From: Lasioglossum baleicum | Taxonomy: Eukaryota > Arthropoda > Insecta > Hymenoptera > Halictidae | Direction of reading: 5' to 3' | Assembly: GCF_051020765.1 (NCBI RefSeq) | Contig: NW_027469206.1 | Location: 1 to 64,000 of the forward strand | DNA: 64,000 bases | In this document: positions 34,617-49,300 of the stretch, piece by piece | Numbering within the stretch: the stretch's first letter is position 1 | Layout of the letters: every line of letters starts with the position of its first letter | The notes under the pieces: model-generated | The model's input: the letters and a program-made list of their open reading frames with translations, nothing else | Told to the model about the DNA's origin: nothing | Databases searched by the model: none | Position numbers and translations under genes: made by a program

Positions 34617-37600
34617 CGTTAGGCGTTATGCGTTATGCGTTATGCGTTATGCGTTATGCGTTATGCGTTATGCGTTATGCGTTATGCGTTATGCGTTATG
34701 CGTTATGCGTTATGCGTTATGCGTTATGCGTTATGCGTTATGCGTTATGCGTTATGCGTTATGCGTTATGCGTTATGCGTTATGCGTTATGCGTTATGCG
34801 TTATGCGTTATGCGTTATGCGTTATGCGTTATGCGTTATGCGTTATGCGTTATGCGTTATGCGTTATGCGTTATGCGTTATGCGTTATGCGTTATGCGTT
34901 ATGCGTTATGCGTTACGCGTTACGCGTTACGCGTTATGCGTTACGCGTTATGCGTTACGCGTTATGCGTTATGCGTTATGCGTTATGCGTTATGCGTTAT
35001 GCGTTATGCGTTATGCGTTATGCGTTATGCGTTATGCGTTATGCGTTATGCGTTATGCGTTATGCGTTATGAGTTATGCGTTATGCGTTATGCGTTATGC
35101 GTTATGCGTTATGCGTTATGACTTTTGCATTATGCGTTATGCGTCATGCGTTATGCGTTATGCGTTATGCGTTATGCGTTATGGGCTATGCGTTATGCCT
35201 TATGGTTTATACGTTATGCGTTATGCGTTATGCGTTATGAGTTTTGCGTTACGCGTTATGCGTTATGCGTTATGCGTTATGCGTTATGCGTTATGCGTTA
35301 CGCGTTATGCGTTATGCGTTATGCGTTATGCGTTACGCGTTATGCGTTATGCGTTATGCGTTATGCGTTATGCGTTATGCGTTATGCGTTATGCGTTATG
35401 CGTTATGCGTTATGCGTTATGCGTTATGCGTTATGCGTTATGCGTTATGCGTTATGCGTTATGCGTTACGCGTTATGCGTTATGCGTTATGCGTTATGCG
35501 TTATGCGTTATGCGTTATGCGTTATGCGTTATGCGTTATGCGTTACGCGTTATGCGTTATGCGTTATGCGTTATGCGTTACGCGTTACGCGTTACGCGTT
35601 ATGCGTTATGCGTTATGCGTTATGCGTTATGCGTTATGCGTTATGCGTTATGCGTTATGCGTTATGCGTTATGCGTTATGCGTTATGCGTTATGCGTTAT
35701 GCGTTATGCGTTATGCGTTATGCGTTATGCGTTATGCGTTATGCGTTATGCGTTATGCGTTATGCGTTATGCGTTATGCGTTACGCGTTATGCGTTATGC
35801 GTTATGCGTTATGCGTTACGCGTTACGCGTTATGCGTTATGCGTTATGCGTTATGCGTTATGCGTTATGCGTTATGCGTTATGCGTTATGCGTTATGCGT
35901 TATGCGTAATGCGTTAAGCGTTATGCGATATGCGTTATGCGTTATGCGTTAATCGTTAAGCGTTATGCGTTATGCGCTATGCGGTATGCGTTATTCGTTA
36001 TGCGTTATGCGTTATGCGTTATGCGTTATGCGTAATGCGTTATGCGTTATGCGTTATGCGTTATGCGTTATGCGTTATGCGTTATGCGTTATGCGTTATG
36101 CGTTATGCGTTATGCGTTATGCGTTATGCGTTATGCGTTATGCGTTAAGCGTTATGCGTTATGCGTTATGCGTTATGCGTTATGCGTTATGCGTTATGCG
36201 TTATGCGTTATGCGTTATGCGTTATGCGTTATGCGTTATGCGTTATGCGTTATGCGTTATGCGTTATGCGTTATGCGTTATGCGTTATGACTTTTGCATT
36301 ATGCGTTATGCGTTATGCGTTATGCGTTATGCGTTATGCGTTATGGGCTATGCGTTATGCCTTATGGTTTATACGTTATGCGTTATGCGTTATGCGTTAT
36401 GAGTTTTGCGTTACGCGTTATGCGTCATGCGTTATGCGTTATGCGTTATGCGTTATGCGTTACGCGTTATGCGTTATGCGTTATGCGTTATGCGTTATGC
36501 GTTATGCGTTATGCGTTATGCGTTACGCGTTACGCGTTATGCGTTATGCGTTATGCGTTATGCGTTATGCGTTATGCGTTATGCGTTATGCGTTATGCGT
36601 TATGCGTTATGCGTTATGCGTTATGCGTTATGCGTTATGCGTTATGCGTTATGCGTTATGCGTTATGCGTTATGCGTTATGCGTTATGACTTTTGCATTA
36701 TGCGTTATGCGTTATGCGTTATGCGTTATGCGTTATGGGCTATGCGTTATGCCTTATGGTTTATACGTTATGCGTTATGCGTTATGCGTTATGAGTTTTG
36801 CGTTACGCGTTATGCGTTATGCGTTATGCGTTATGCGTTATGCGTTATGCGTTACGCGTTATGCGTTATGCGTTATGCGTTATGCGTTATGCGTTATGCG
36901 TTATGCGTTATGCGTTATGCGTTATGCGTTATGCGTTATGCGTTATGCGTTATGCGTTATGCGTTATGCGTTATGCGTTATGCGTTATGCGTTATGCGTT
37001 ATGCGTTATGCGTTATGCGTTATGCGTTATGCGTTATGCGTTATGCGTTATGCGTTATGCGTTATGCGTTATGCGTTATGCGTTATGCGTTATGCGTTAT
37101 GCGTTATGCGTTATGCGTTATGCGTTATGCGTTATGCGTTATGCGTTATGCGTTATGCGTTATGCGTTATGCGTTATGCGTTATGCGTTATGCGTTATGC
37201 GTTATGCGTTATGCGTTATGCGTTATGCGTTATGCGTTATGCGTTATGCGTTATGCGTTATGCGTTATGCGTTATGCGTTATGCGTTATGCGTTATGCGT
37301 TATGCGTTATGCGTTATGCGTTATGCGTTATGCGTTATGCGTTATGCGTTATGCGTTATGCGTTATGCGTTATGCGTTATGCGTTATGCGTTATGCGTTA
37401 TGCGTTATGCGTTATGCGTTATGCGTTATGCGTTATGCGTTATGCGTTATGCGTTATGCGTTATGCGTTATGCGTTATGCGTTATGCGTTATGCGTTATG
37501 CGTTATGCGTTATGCGTTATGCGTTATGCGTTATGCGTTATGCGTTATGCGTTATGCGTTATGCGTTATGCGTTATGCGTTATGCGTTATGCGTTATGCG

Positions 37601-40600
37601 TTATGCGTAATGCGTTAAGCGTTATGCGATATGCGTTATGCGTTATGCGTTAATCGTTAAGCGTTATGCGTTATGCGCTATGCGGTATGCGTTATTCGTT
37701 ATGCGTTATGCGTTATGCGTTATGCGTTATGCGTAATGCGTTATGCGTTATGCGTTATGCGTTATGCGTTATGCGTTATGCGTTATGCGTTATGCGTTAT
37801 GCGTTATGCGTTATGCGTTATGCGTTATGCGTTATGCGTTATGCGTTATGCGTTAAGCGTTATGCGTTATGCGTTATGCGTTATGCGTTATGCGTTATGC
37901 GTTATGCGTTATGCGTTATGCGTTATGCGTTATGCGTTATGCGTTATGCGTTATGCGTTATGCGTTATGCGTTATGCGTTATGCGTTATGCGTTATGCGT
38001 TATGCGTTATGCGTTATGCGTTATGCGTTATGCGTTATGCGTTATGCGTTATGCGTTATGCGTTATGCGTTATGCGTTATGCGTTATGCGTTATGCGTTA
38101 TGCGTTATGCGTTATGCGTTATGCGTTATGCGTTATGCGTTATGCGTTATGCGTTATGCGTTATGCGTTATGCGTTATGCGTTATGCGTTATGCGTTATG
38201 CGTTATGCGTTATGCGTTATGCGTTATGCGTTATGCGTTATGCGTTATGCGTTATGCGTTATGCGTTATGCGTTATGCGTTATGCGTTATGCGTTATGCG
38301 TTATGCGTTATGCGTTATGCGTTATGCGTTACGCGTTACGCGTTACGCGTTATGCGTTACGCGTTATGCGTTATGCGTTATGCGTTATGCGTTATGCGTT
38401 ATGCGTTATGCGTTATGCGTTATGCGTTATGCGTTATGCGTTATGCGTTATGCGTTATGCGTTATGCGTTATGCGTTATGCGTTATGCGTTATGAGTTAT
38501 GCGTTATGCGTTATGCGTTATGCGTTATGCGTTATGCGTTATGACTTTTGCATTATGCGTTATGCGTCATGCGTTATGCGTTATGCGTTATGCGTTATGG
38601 GCTATGCGTTATGCCTTATGGTTTATACGTTATGCGTTATGCGTTATGCGTTATGAGTTTTGCGTTACGCGTTATGCGTTATGCGTTATGCGTTATGCGT
38701 TATGCGTTATGCGTTACGCGTTATGCGTTATGCGTTATGCGTTATGCGTTACGCGTTATGCGTTATGCGTTATGCGTTATGCGTTATGCGTTATGCGTTA
38801 TGCGTTATGCGTTATGCGTTATGCGTTATGCGTTATGCGTTATGCGTTATGCGTTATGCGTTATGCGTTATGCGTTATGCGTTACGCGTTATGCGTTATG
38901 CGTTATGCGTTATGCGTTATGCGTTATGCGTTATGCGTTATGCGTTATGCGTTATGCGTTACGCGTTATGCGTTATGCGTTATGCGTTATGCGTTACGCG
39001 TTACGCGTTACGCGTTATGCGTTATGCGTTATGCGTTATGCGTTATGCGTTATGCGTTATGCGTTATGCGTTATGCGTTATGCGTTATGCGTTATGCGTT
39101 ATGCGTTATGCGTTATGCGTTATGCGTTATGCGTTATGCGTTATGCGTTATGCGTTATGCGTTATGCGTTATGCGTTATGCGTTATGCGTTATGCGTTAT
39201 GCGTTACGCGTTATGCGTTATGCGTTATGCGTTATGCGTTACGCGTTACGCGTTATGCGTTATGCGTTATGCGTTATGCGTTATGCGTTATGCGTTATGC
39301 GTTATGCGTTATGCGTTATGCGTTATGCGTAATGCGTTAAGCGTTATGCGATATGCGTTATGCGTTATGCGTTAATCGTTAAGCGTTATGCGTTATGCGC
39401 TATGCGGTATGCGTTATTCGTTATGCGTTATGCGTTATGCGTTATGCGTTATGCGTAATGCGTTATGCGTTATGCGTTATGCGTTATGCGTTATGCGTTA
39501 TGCGTTATGCGTTATGCGTTATGCGTTATGCGTTATGCGTTATGCGTTATGCGTTATGCGTTATGCGTTAAGCGTTATGCGTTATGCGTTATGCGTTATG
39601 CGTTATGCGTTATGCGTTATGCGTTATGCGTTATGCGTTATGCGTTATGCGTTATGCGTTATGCGTTATGCGTTATGCGTTATGCGTTATGCGTTATGCG
39701 TTATGACTTTTGCATTATGCGTTATGCGTTATGCGTTATGCGTTATGCGTTATGCGTTATGGGCTATGCGTTATGCCTTATGGTTTATACGTTATGCGTT
39801 ATGCGTTATGCGTTATGAGTTTTGCGTTACGCGTTATGCGTCATGCGTTATGCGTTATGCGTTATGCGTTATGCGTTACGCGTTATGCGTTATGCGTTAT
39901 GCGTTATGCGTTATGCGTTATGCGTTATGCGTTATGCGTTACGCGTTACGCGTTATGCGTTATGCGTTATGCGTTATGCGTTATGCGTTATGCGTTATGC
40001 GTTATGCGTTATGCGTTATGCGTTATGCGTTATGCGTTATGCGTTATGCGTTATGCGTTATGCGTTATGCGTTATGCGTTATGACTTTTGCATTATGCGT
40101 TATGCGTTATGCGTTATGCGTTATGCGTTATGGGCTATGCGTTATGCCTTATGGTTTATACGTTATGCGTTATGCGTTATGCGTTATGAGTTTTGCGTTA
40201 CGCGTTATGCGTTATGCGTTATGCGTTATGCGTTATGCGTTATGCGTTACGCGTTATGCGTTATGCGTTATGCGTTATGCGTTATGCGTTATGCGTTATG
40301 CGTTATGCGTTATGCGTTATGCGTTATGCGTTATGCGTTATGCGTTATGCGTTATGCGTTATGCGTTATGCGTTATGCGTTATGCGTTATGCGTTATGCG
40401 TTATGCGTTATGCGTTATGCGTTATGCGTTATGCGTTATGCGTTATGCGTTATGCGTTATGCGTTATGCGTTATGCGTTATGCGTTATGCGTTATGCGTT
40501 ATGCGTTATGCGTTATGCGTTATGCGTTATGCGTTATGCGTTATGCGTTATGCGTTATGCGTTATGCGTTATGCGTTATGCGTTATGCGTTATGCGTTAT

Positions 40601-42360
40601 GCGTTATGCGTTATGCGTTATGCGTTATGCGTTATGCGTTATGCGTTATGCGTTATGCGTTATGCGTTATGCGTTATGCGTTATGCGTTATGCGTTATGC
40701 GTTATGCGTTATGCGTTATGCGTTATGCGTTATGCGTTATGCGTTATGCGTTATGCGTTATGCGTTATGCGTTATGCGTTATGCGTTATGCGTTATGCGT
40801 TATGCGTTATGCGTTATGCGTTATGCGTTATGCGTTATGCGTTATGCGTTATGCGTTATGCGTTATGCGTTATGCGTTATGCGTTATGCGTTATGCGTTA
40901 TGCGTTATGCGTTATGCGTTATGCGTTATGCGTAATGCGTTAAGCGTTATGCGATATGCGTTATGCGTTATGCGTTAATCGTTAAGCGTTATGCGTTATG
41001 CGCTATGCGGTATGCGTTATTCGTTATGCGTTATGCGTTATGCGTTATGCGTTATGCGTAATGCGTTATGCGTTATGCGTTATGCGTTATGCGTTATGCG
41101 TTATGCGTTATGCGTTATGCGTTATGCGTTATGCGTTATGCGTTATGCGTTATGCGTTATGCGTTATGCGTTAAGCGTTATGCGTTATGCGTTATGCGTT
41201 ATGCGTTATGCGTTATGCGTTATGCGTTATGCGTTATGCGTTATGCGTTATGCGTTATGCGTTATGCGTTATGCGTTATGCGTTATGCGTTATGCGTTAT
41301 GCGTTATGCGTTATGCGTTATGCGTTATGCGTTATGACTTTTGCATTATGCGTTATGCGTTATGCGTTATGCGTTATGCGTTATGCGTTATGGGCTATGC
41401 GTTATGCCTTATGGTTTATACGTTATGCGTTATGCGTTATGCGTTATGAGTTTTGCGTTACGCGTTATGCGTCATGCGTTATGCGTTATGCGTTATGCGT
41501 TATGCGTTACGCGTTATGCGTTATGCGTTATGCGTTATGCGTTATGCGTTATGCGTTATGCGTTATGCGTTACGCGTTACGCGTTATGCGTTATGCGTTA
41601 TGCGTTATGCGTTATGCGTTATGCGTTATGCGTTATGCGTTATGCGTTATGCGTTATGCGTTATGCGTTATGCGTTATGCGTTATGCGTTATGCGTTATG
41701 CGTTATGCGTTATGCGTTATGCGTTATGCGTTATGACTTTTGCATTATGCGTTATGCGTTATGCGTTATGCGTTATGCGTTATGGGCTATGCGTTATGCC
41801 TTATGGTTTATACGTTATGCGTTATGCGTTATGCGTTATGAGTTTTGCGTTACGCGTTATGCGTTATGCGTTATGCGTTATGCGTTATGCGTTATGCGTT
41901 ACGCGTTATGCGTTATGCGTTATGCGTTATGCGTTATGCGTTATGCGTTATGCGTTATGCGTTATGCGTTATGCGTTATGCGTTATGCGTTATGCGTTAT
42001 GCGTTATGCGTTATGCGTTATGCGTTATGCGTTATGCGTTATGCGTTATGCGTTATGCGTTATGCGTTATGCGTTATGCGTTATGCGTTATGCGTTATGC
42101 GTTATGCGTTATGCGTTATGCGTTATGCGTTATGCGTTATGCGTTATGCGTTATGCGTTATGCGTTATGCGTTATGCGTTATGCGTTATGCGTTATGCGT
42201 TATGCGTTATGCGTTATGCGTTATGCGTTATGCGTTATGCGTTATGCGTTATGCGTTATGCGTTATGCGTTATGCGTTATGCGTTATGCGTTATGCGTTA
42301 TGCGTTATGCGTTATGCGTTATGCGTTATGCGTTATGCGTTATGCGTTATGCGTTATGCG
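34617..42360. repeat. Array C sub-block 3: higher-order repeat of about 1.6-3.4 kb
   Basis: Composite marker modules and cassettes alternate. Cassettes at 35914, 37615, 39337 and 40940 all carry consensus in place of TTATACG and are preceded by TAATGCG. The block from about 35119 to 37650 recurs at about 38542-40975 (shift about 3.42 kb), and its second half recurs again from about 41337. Homologous pure tracts at 36859-37607 and 40254-40932 contain 107 and 97 units respectively. Confidence 0.85.
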
Positions 42361-45300
42361 TTGTGCGTTATGCGTTATGCGTTGTGCGTTGTGCGTTGTG
42401 CGTTGTGCGTTGTGCGTTGTGCGTTGTGCGTTGTGCGTTGTGCGTTGTGCGTTGTGCGTTGTGCGTTGTGCGTTATGGGCTATGCGTTATGCGTTATGCG
42501 TTATGCGTTATGCGTTATGCGTTATGCGTTATGCGTTATGCGTTATGCGTTATGCGTTATGCGTTATGCGTTATGCGTTATGCGTTATGAGTTTTGCGTT
42601 ACGCGTTATGCGTTATGCGTTATGCGTTATGCGTTATGCGTTATGCGTTATGCGTTACGCGTTATGCGTTATACGTTATGCGTTATGCGTTATGCGTTAT
42701 GAGTTTTGCGTTACGCGTTATGCGTTATGCGTTATGCGTTATGCGTTATGCGTTATGCGTTATGCGTTACGCGTTATGCGTTATGCGTTATGCGTTATGC
42801 GTTATGCGTTATGCGTTATGCGTTATGCGTTATGCGTTATGCGTTATGCGTTATGCGTTATGCGTTATGCGTTATGCGTTATGCGTTATGCGTTATGCGT
42901 TATGCGTTATGCGTTATGCGTTATGCGTTATGCGTTATGCGTTATGCGTTATGCGTTATGCGTTATGCGTTATGCGTTATGCGTTATGCGTTATGCGTTA
43001 TGCGTTATGCGTTATGCGTTATGCGTTATGCGTTATGCGTTATGCGTTATGCGTTATGCGTTATGCGTTATGCGTTATGCGTTATGCGTTATGCGTTATG
43101 ACTTTTGCATTATGCGTTATGCGTTATGCGTTATGCGTTATGCGTTATGAGTTTTGCGTTACGCGTTATGCGTTATGCGTTATGCGTTATGCGTTATGCG
43201 TTATGCGTTATGCGTTATGCGTTACGCGTTATGCGTTATACGTTATGCGTTATGCGTTATGCGTTATGAGTTTTGCGTTACGCGTTATGCGTTATGCGTT
43301 ATGCGTTATGCGTTATGCGTTATGCGTTATGCGTTATGCGTTATGCGTTATGCGTTATGCGTTATGCGTTATGCGTTATGCGTTATGCGTTATGCGTTAT
43401 GCGTTATGCGTTATGCGTTATGCGTTATGCGTTATGCGTTATGCGTTATGCGTTATGCGTTATGCGTTATGCGTTATGCGTTATGCGTTAAGCGTTATGC
43501 GTTATGCGTTATGCGTTATGCGTTACGCGTTATGCGTTATGCGTTACGCGTTACGCGTTACGCGTTACGCGTTACGCGTTAGGCGTTATGCGTTATGCGT
43601 TATGCGTTATGCGTTATGCGTTATGCGTTATGCGTTATGCGTTATGCGTTATGCGTTATGCGTTATGCGTTATGCGTTATGCGTTATGCGTTATGCGTTA
43701 TGCGTTATGCGTTATGCGTTATGCGTTATGCGTTATGCGTTATGCGTTATGCGTTATGCGTTATGCGTTATGCGTTATGCGTTATGCGTTATGCGTTGTG
43801 CGTTATGCGTTATGCGTTGTGCGTTGTGCGTTGTGCGTTGTGCGTTGTGCGTTGTGCGTTGTGCGTTGTGCGTTGTGCGTTGTGCGTTGTGCGTTGTGCG
43901 TTGTGCGTTGTGCGTTATGGGCTATGCGTTATGCGTTATGCGTTATGCGTTATGCGTTATGCGTTATGCGTTATGCGTTATGCGTTATGCGTTATGCGTT
44001 ATGCGTTATGCGTTATGCGTTATGCGTTATGCGTTATGAGTTTTGCGTTATGCGTTATGAGTTTTGCGTTACGCGTTATGCGTTATGCGTTATGCGTTAT
44101 GCGTTATGCGTTATGCGTTATGCGTTATGCGTTATGCGTTATGCGTTATGCGTTATGCGTTATGCGTTATGCGTTATGCGTTATGCGTTATGCGTTATGC
44201 GTTATGCGTTATGCGTTATGCGTTATGCGTTATGCGTTATGCGTTATGCGTTATGCGTTATGCGTTATGCGTTATGCGTTATGCGTTAAGCGTTATGCGT
44301 TATGCGTTATGCGTTATGCGTTACGCGTTAGGCGTTATGCGTTACGCGTTACGCGTTACGCGTTACGCGTTACGCGTTAGGCGTTATGCGTTATGCGTTA
44401 TGCGTTATGCGTTATGCGTTATGCGTTATGCGTTATGCGTTATGCGTTATGCGTTATGCGTTATGCGTTATGCGTTATGCGTTATGCGTTATGCGTTATG
44501 CGTTATGCGTTATGCGTTATGCGTTATGCGTTATGCGTTATGCGTTATGCGTTATGCGTTATGCGTTATGCGTTATGCGTTATGCGTTGTGCGTTATGCG
44601 TTATGCGTTGTGCGTTGTGCGTTGTGCGTTGTGCGTTGTGCGTTGTGCGTTGTGCGTTGTGCGTTGTGCGTTGTGCGTTGTGCGTTGTGCGTTGTGCGTT
44701 ATGGGCTATGCGTTATGCGTTATGCGTTATGCGTTATGCGTTATGCGTTATGCGTTATGCGTTATGCGTTATGCGTTATGCGTTATGCGTTATGCGTTAT
44801 GCGTTATGCGTTATGCGTTATGAGTTTTGCGTTACGCGTTATGCGTTATGCGTTATGCGTTATGCGTTATGCGTTATGCGTTATGCGTTACGCGTTATGC
44901 GTTATACGTTATGCGTTATGCGTTATGCGTTATGAGTTTTGCGTTACGCGTTATGCGTTATGCGTTATGCGTTATGCGTTATGCGTTATGCGTTATGCGT
45001 TACGCGTTATGCGTTATGCGTTATGCGTTATGCGTTATGCGTTATGCGTTATGCGTTATGCGTTATGCGTTATGCGTTATGCGTTATGCGTTATGCGTTA
45101 TGCGTTATGCGTTATGCGTTATGCGTTATGCGTTATGCGTTATGCGTTATGCGTTATGCGTTATGCGTTATGCGTTATGCGTTATGCGTTATGCGTTATG
45201 CGTTATGCGTTATGCGTTATGCGTTATGCGTTATGCGTTATGCGTTATGCGTTATGCGTTATGCGTTATGCGTTATGCGTTATGCGTTATGCGTTATGCG

Positions 45301-46329
45301 TTATGCGTTATGCGTTATGCGTTATGCGTTATGCGTTATGCGTTATGCGTTATGCGTTATGCGTTATGCGTTATGACTTTTGCATTATGCGTTATGCGTT
45401 ATGCGTTATGCGTTATGCGTTATGAGTTTTGCGTTACGCGTTATGCGTTATGCGTTATGCGTTATGCGTTATGCGTTATGCGTTATGCGTTACGCGTTAT
45501 GCGTTATACGTTATGCGTTATGCGTTATGCGTTATGAGTTTTGCGTTACGCGTTATGCGTTATGCGTTATGCGTTATGCGTTATGCGTTATGCGTTATGC
45601 GTTATGCGTTATGCGTTATGCGTTATGCGTTATGCGTTATGCGTTATGCGTTATGCGTTATGCGTTATGCGTTATGCGTTATGCGTTATGCGTTATGCGT
45701 TATGCGTTATGCGTTATGCGTTATGCGTTATGCGTTAAGCGTTATGCGTTATGCGTTATGCGTTATGCGTTACGCGTTACGCGTTATGCGTTACGCGTTA
45801 CGCGTTACGCGTTACGCGTTACGCGTTAGGCGTTATGCGTTATGCGTTATGCGTTATGCGTTATGCGTTATGCGTTATGCGTTATGCGTTATGCGTTATG
45901 CGTTATGCGTTATGCGTTACGCGTTATGCGTTATGCGTTATGCGTTATGCGTTATGCGTTATGCGTTATGCGTTACGCGTTACGCGTTACGCGTTACGCG
46001 TTATGCGTTATGCGTTACGCGTTACGCGTTATGCGTTATGCGTTATGCGTTATGCGTTATGCGTTATGCGTTATGCGTTAGGCGTTAGGCGTTATGCGTT
46101 ATGCGTTATGCGTTATGCGTTATGCGTTATGCGTTATGCGTTATGCGTTATGCGTTATGCGTTATGCGTTATGCGTTATGCGTTATGCGTTATGCGTTAT
46201 GCGTTATGCGTTACGCGTTATGCGTTATGCGTTATGCGTTATGCGTTACGCGTTACGCGTTATGCGTTATGCGTTATGCGTTATGCGTTATGCGTTATGC
46301 GTTATGCGTTATGCGTTATGCGTAATGCG
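42361..46329. repeat. Array C sub-block 4: three units with long TTGTGCG runs
   Basis: At 42361, 43796 and 44587 a TTGTGCG, two consensus units and then 13, 14 and 13 consecutive TTGTGCG units occur, each run followed by TTATGGG-CTATGCG. Spacings are 1435 and 791 bp, both multiples of 7. TTACGCG clusters lie near 43525-43580, 44320-44380, 45770-45830 and 45970-46030. No cassette occurs between 41023 and 46330. Confidence 0.87.
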
Positions 46330-49300
46330 TTAAGCGTTATGCGATATGCGTTATGCGTTATGCGTTATGCGTTAATCGTTAAGCGTTATGCGTTATGCGC
46401 TATGCGGTATGCGTTATTCGTTATGCGTTATGCGTTATGCGTTATGCGTTATGCGTTATGCGTAATGCGTAATGCGTTATGCGTTATGCGTTATGCGTTA
46501 TGCGTTATGCGTTATGCGTTATGCGTTATGCGTTATGCGTTATGCGTTATGCGTTATGCGTTATGCGTTATGCGTTATGCGTTATGCGTTAAGCGTTATG
46601 CGTTATGCGTTATGCGTTATGCGTTATGCGTTATGCGTTATGCGTTATGCGTTATGCGTTATGCGTTATGCGTTATGCGTTATGCGTTATGCGTTATGCG
46701 TTATGCGTTATGCGTTATGACTTTTGCATTATGCGTTATGCGTTATGCGTTATGCGTTATGCGTTATGGGCTATGCGTTATGCCTTATGGTTTATACGTT
46801 ATGCGTTATGCGTTATGCGTTATGAGTTTTGCGTTACGCGTTATGCGTCATGCGTTATGCGTTATGCGTTATGCGTTATGCGTTACGCGTTATGCGTTAT
46901 GCGTTATGCGTTATGCGTTATGCGTTATGCGTTATGCGTTATGCGTTATGCGTTACGCGTTACGCGTTATGCGTTATGCGTTACGCGTTATGCGTTATGC
47001 GTTATGCGTTATGCATTATGCGTTATGCGTTATGCGTTATGCGTTATGCGTTATGCGTTATGCGTTATGCGTTATGCGTTATGCGTTATGCGTTATGCGT
47101 TATGCGTTATGCGTTATGCGTTATGCGTTATGCGTTATGCGTTATGCGTTATGCGTTATGCGTTATGCGTTATGCGTTATGCGTTATGCGTTATGCGTTA
47201 CGCGTTATGCGTTATGCGTTATGCGTTATGCGTTACGCGTTACGCGTTATGCGTTATGCGTTATGCGTTATGCGTTATGCGTTATGCGTTATGCGTTATG
47301 CGTTATGCGTTATGCGTAATGCGTTAAGCGTTATGCGATATGCGTTATGCGTTATGCGTTAATCGTTAAGCGTTATGCGTTATGCGCTATGCGGTATGCG
47401 TTATTCGTTATGCGTTATGCGTTATGCGTTATGCGTTATGCGTAATGCGTTATGCGTTATGCGTTATGCGTTATGCGTTATGCGTTATGCGTTATGCGTT
47501 ATGCGTTATGCGTTATGCGTTATGCGTTATGCGTTATGCGTTATGCGTTATGCGTTATGCGTTATGCGTTAAGCGTTATGCGTTATGCGTTATGCGTTAT
47601 GCGTTATGCGTTATGCGTTATGCGTTATGCGTTATGCGTTATGCGTTATGCGTTATGCGTTATGCGTTATGCGTTATGCGTTATGCGTTATGCGTTATGC
47701 GTTATGCGTTATGCGTTATGCGTTATGCGTTATGACTTTTGCATTATGCGTTATGCGTTATGCGTTATGCGTTATGCGTTATGCGTTATGGGCTATGCGT
47801 TATGCCTTATGGTTTATACGTTATGCGTTATGCGTTATGCGTTATGAGTTTTGCGTTACGCGTTATGCGTCATGCGTTATGCGTTATGCGTTATGCGTTA
47901 TGCGTTACGCGTTATGCGTTATGCGTTATGCGTTATGCGTTATGCGTTATGCGTTATGCGTTACGCGTTACGCGTTATGCGTTATGCGTTATGCGTTATG
48001 CGTTATGCGTTATGCGTTATGCGTTATGCGTTATGCGTTATGCGTTATGCGTTATGCGTTATGCGTTATGCGTTATGCGTTATGCGTTATGCGTTATGCG
48101 TTATGCGTTATGCGTTATGCGTTATGCGTTATGACTTTTGCATTATGCGTTATGCGTTATGCGTTATGCGTTATGCGTTATGGGCTATGCGTTATGCCTT
48201 ATGGTTTATACGTTATGCGTTATGCGTTATGCGTTATGAGTTTTGCGTTACGCGTTATGCGTTATGCGTTATGCGTTATGCGTTATGCGTTATGCGTTAC
48301 GCGTTACGCGTTATGCGTTATGCGTTATGCGTTATGCGTTATGCGTTATGCGTTATGCGTTATGCGTTATGCGTTATGCGTTATGCGTTATGCGTTATGC
48401 GTTATGCGTTATGCGTTATGCGTTATGCGTTATGCGTTATGCGTTATGCGTTATGCGTTATGCGTTATGCGTTATGCGTTATGCGTTATGCGTTATGCGT
48501 TATGCGTTATGCGTTATGCGTTATGCGTTATGCGTTATGCGTTATGCGTTATGCGTTATGCGTTATGCGTTATGCGTTATGCGTTATGCGTTATGCGTTA
48601 TGCGTTATGCGTTATGCGTTATGCGTTATGCGTTATGCGTTATGCGTTATGCGTTATGCGTTATGCGTTATGCGTTATGCGTTATGCGTTATGCGTTATG
48701 CGTTATGCGTTATGCGTTATGCGTTATGCGTTATGCGTTATGCGTTATGCGTTATGCGTTATGCGTTACGCGTTACGCGTTACGCGTTATGCGTTATGCG
48801 TTATGCGTTACGCGTTATGCGTTATGCGTTATGCGTTATGCGTTATGCGTTATGCGTTATGCGTTATGCGTTACGCGTTATGTGTTATGCGTTATGCGTT
48901 ATGCGTTATGCGTTATGCGTTATGCGTTATGCGTTATGCGTTATGCGTTATGCGTTATGCGTTATGCGTTATGCGTTATGCGTTATGCGTTATGACTTTT
49001 GCATTATGCGTTATGCGTTATGCGTTATGCGTTATGCGTTATGGGCTATGCGTTATGCCTTATGGTTTATACGTTATGCGTTATGCGTTATGCGTTATGC
49101 GTTATGGGCTATGCGTTATGCCTTATGGTTTATACGTTATGCGTTATGCGTTATGCGTTATGAGTTTTGCGTTACGCGTTATGCGTTATGCGTTATGCGT
49201 TATGCGTTATGCGTTATGCGTTATGCGTTACGCGTTATGCGTTATGCGTTATGCGTTATGCGTTATGCGTTATGCGTTATGCGTTATGCGTTATGCGTTA

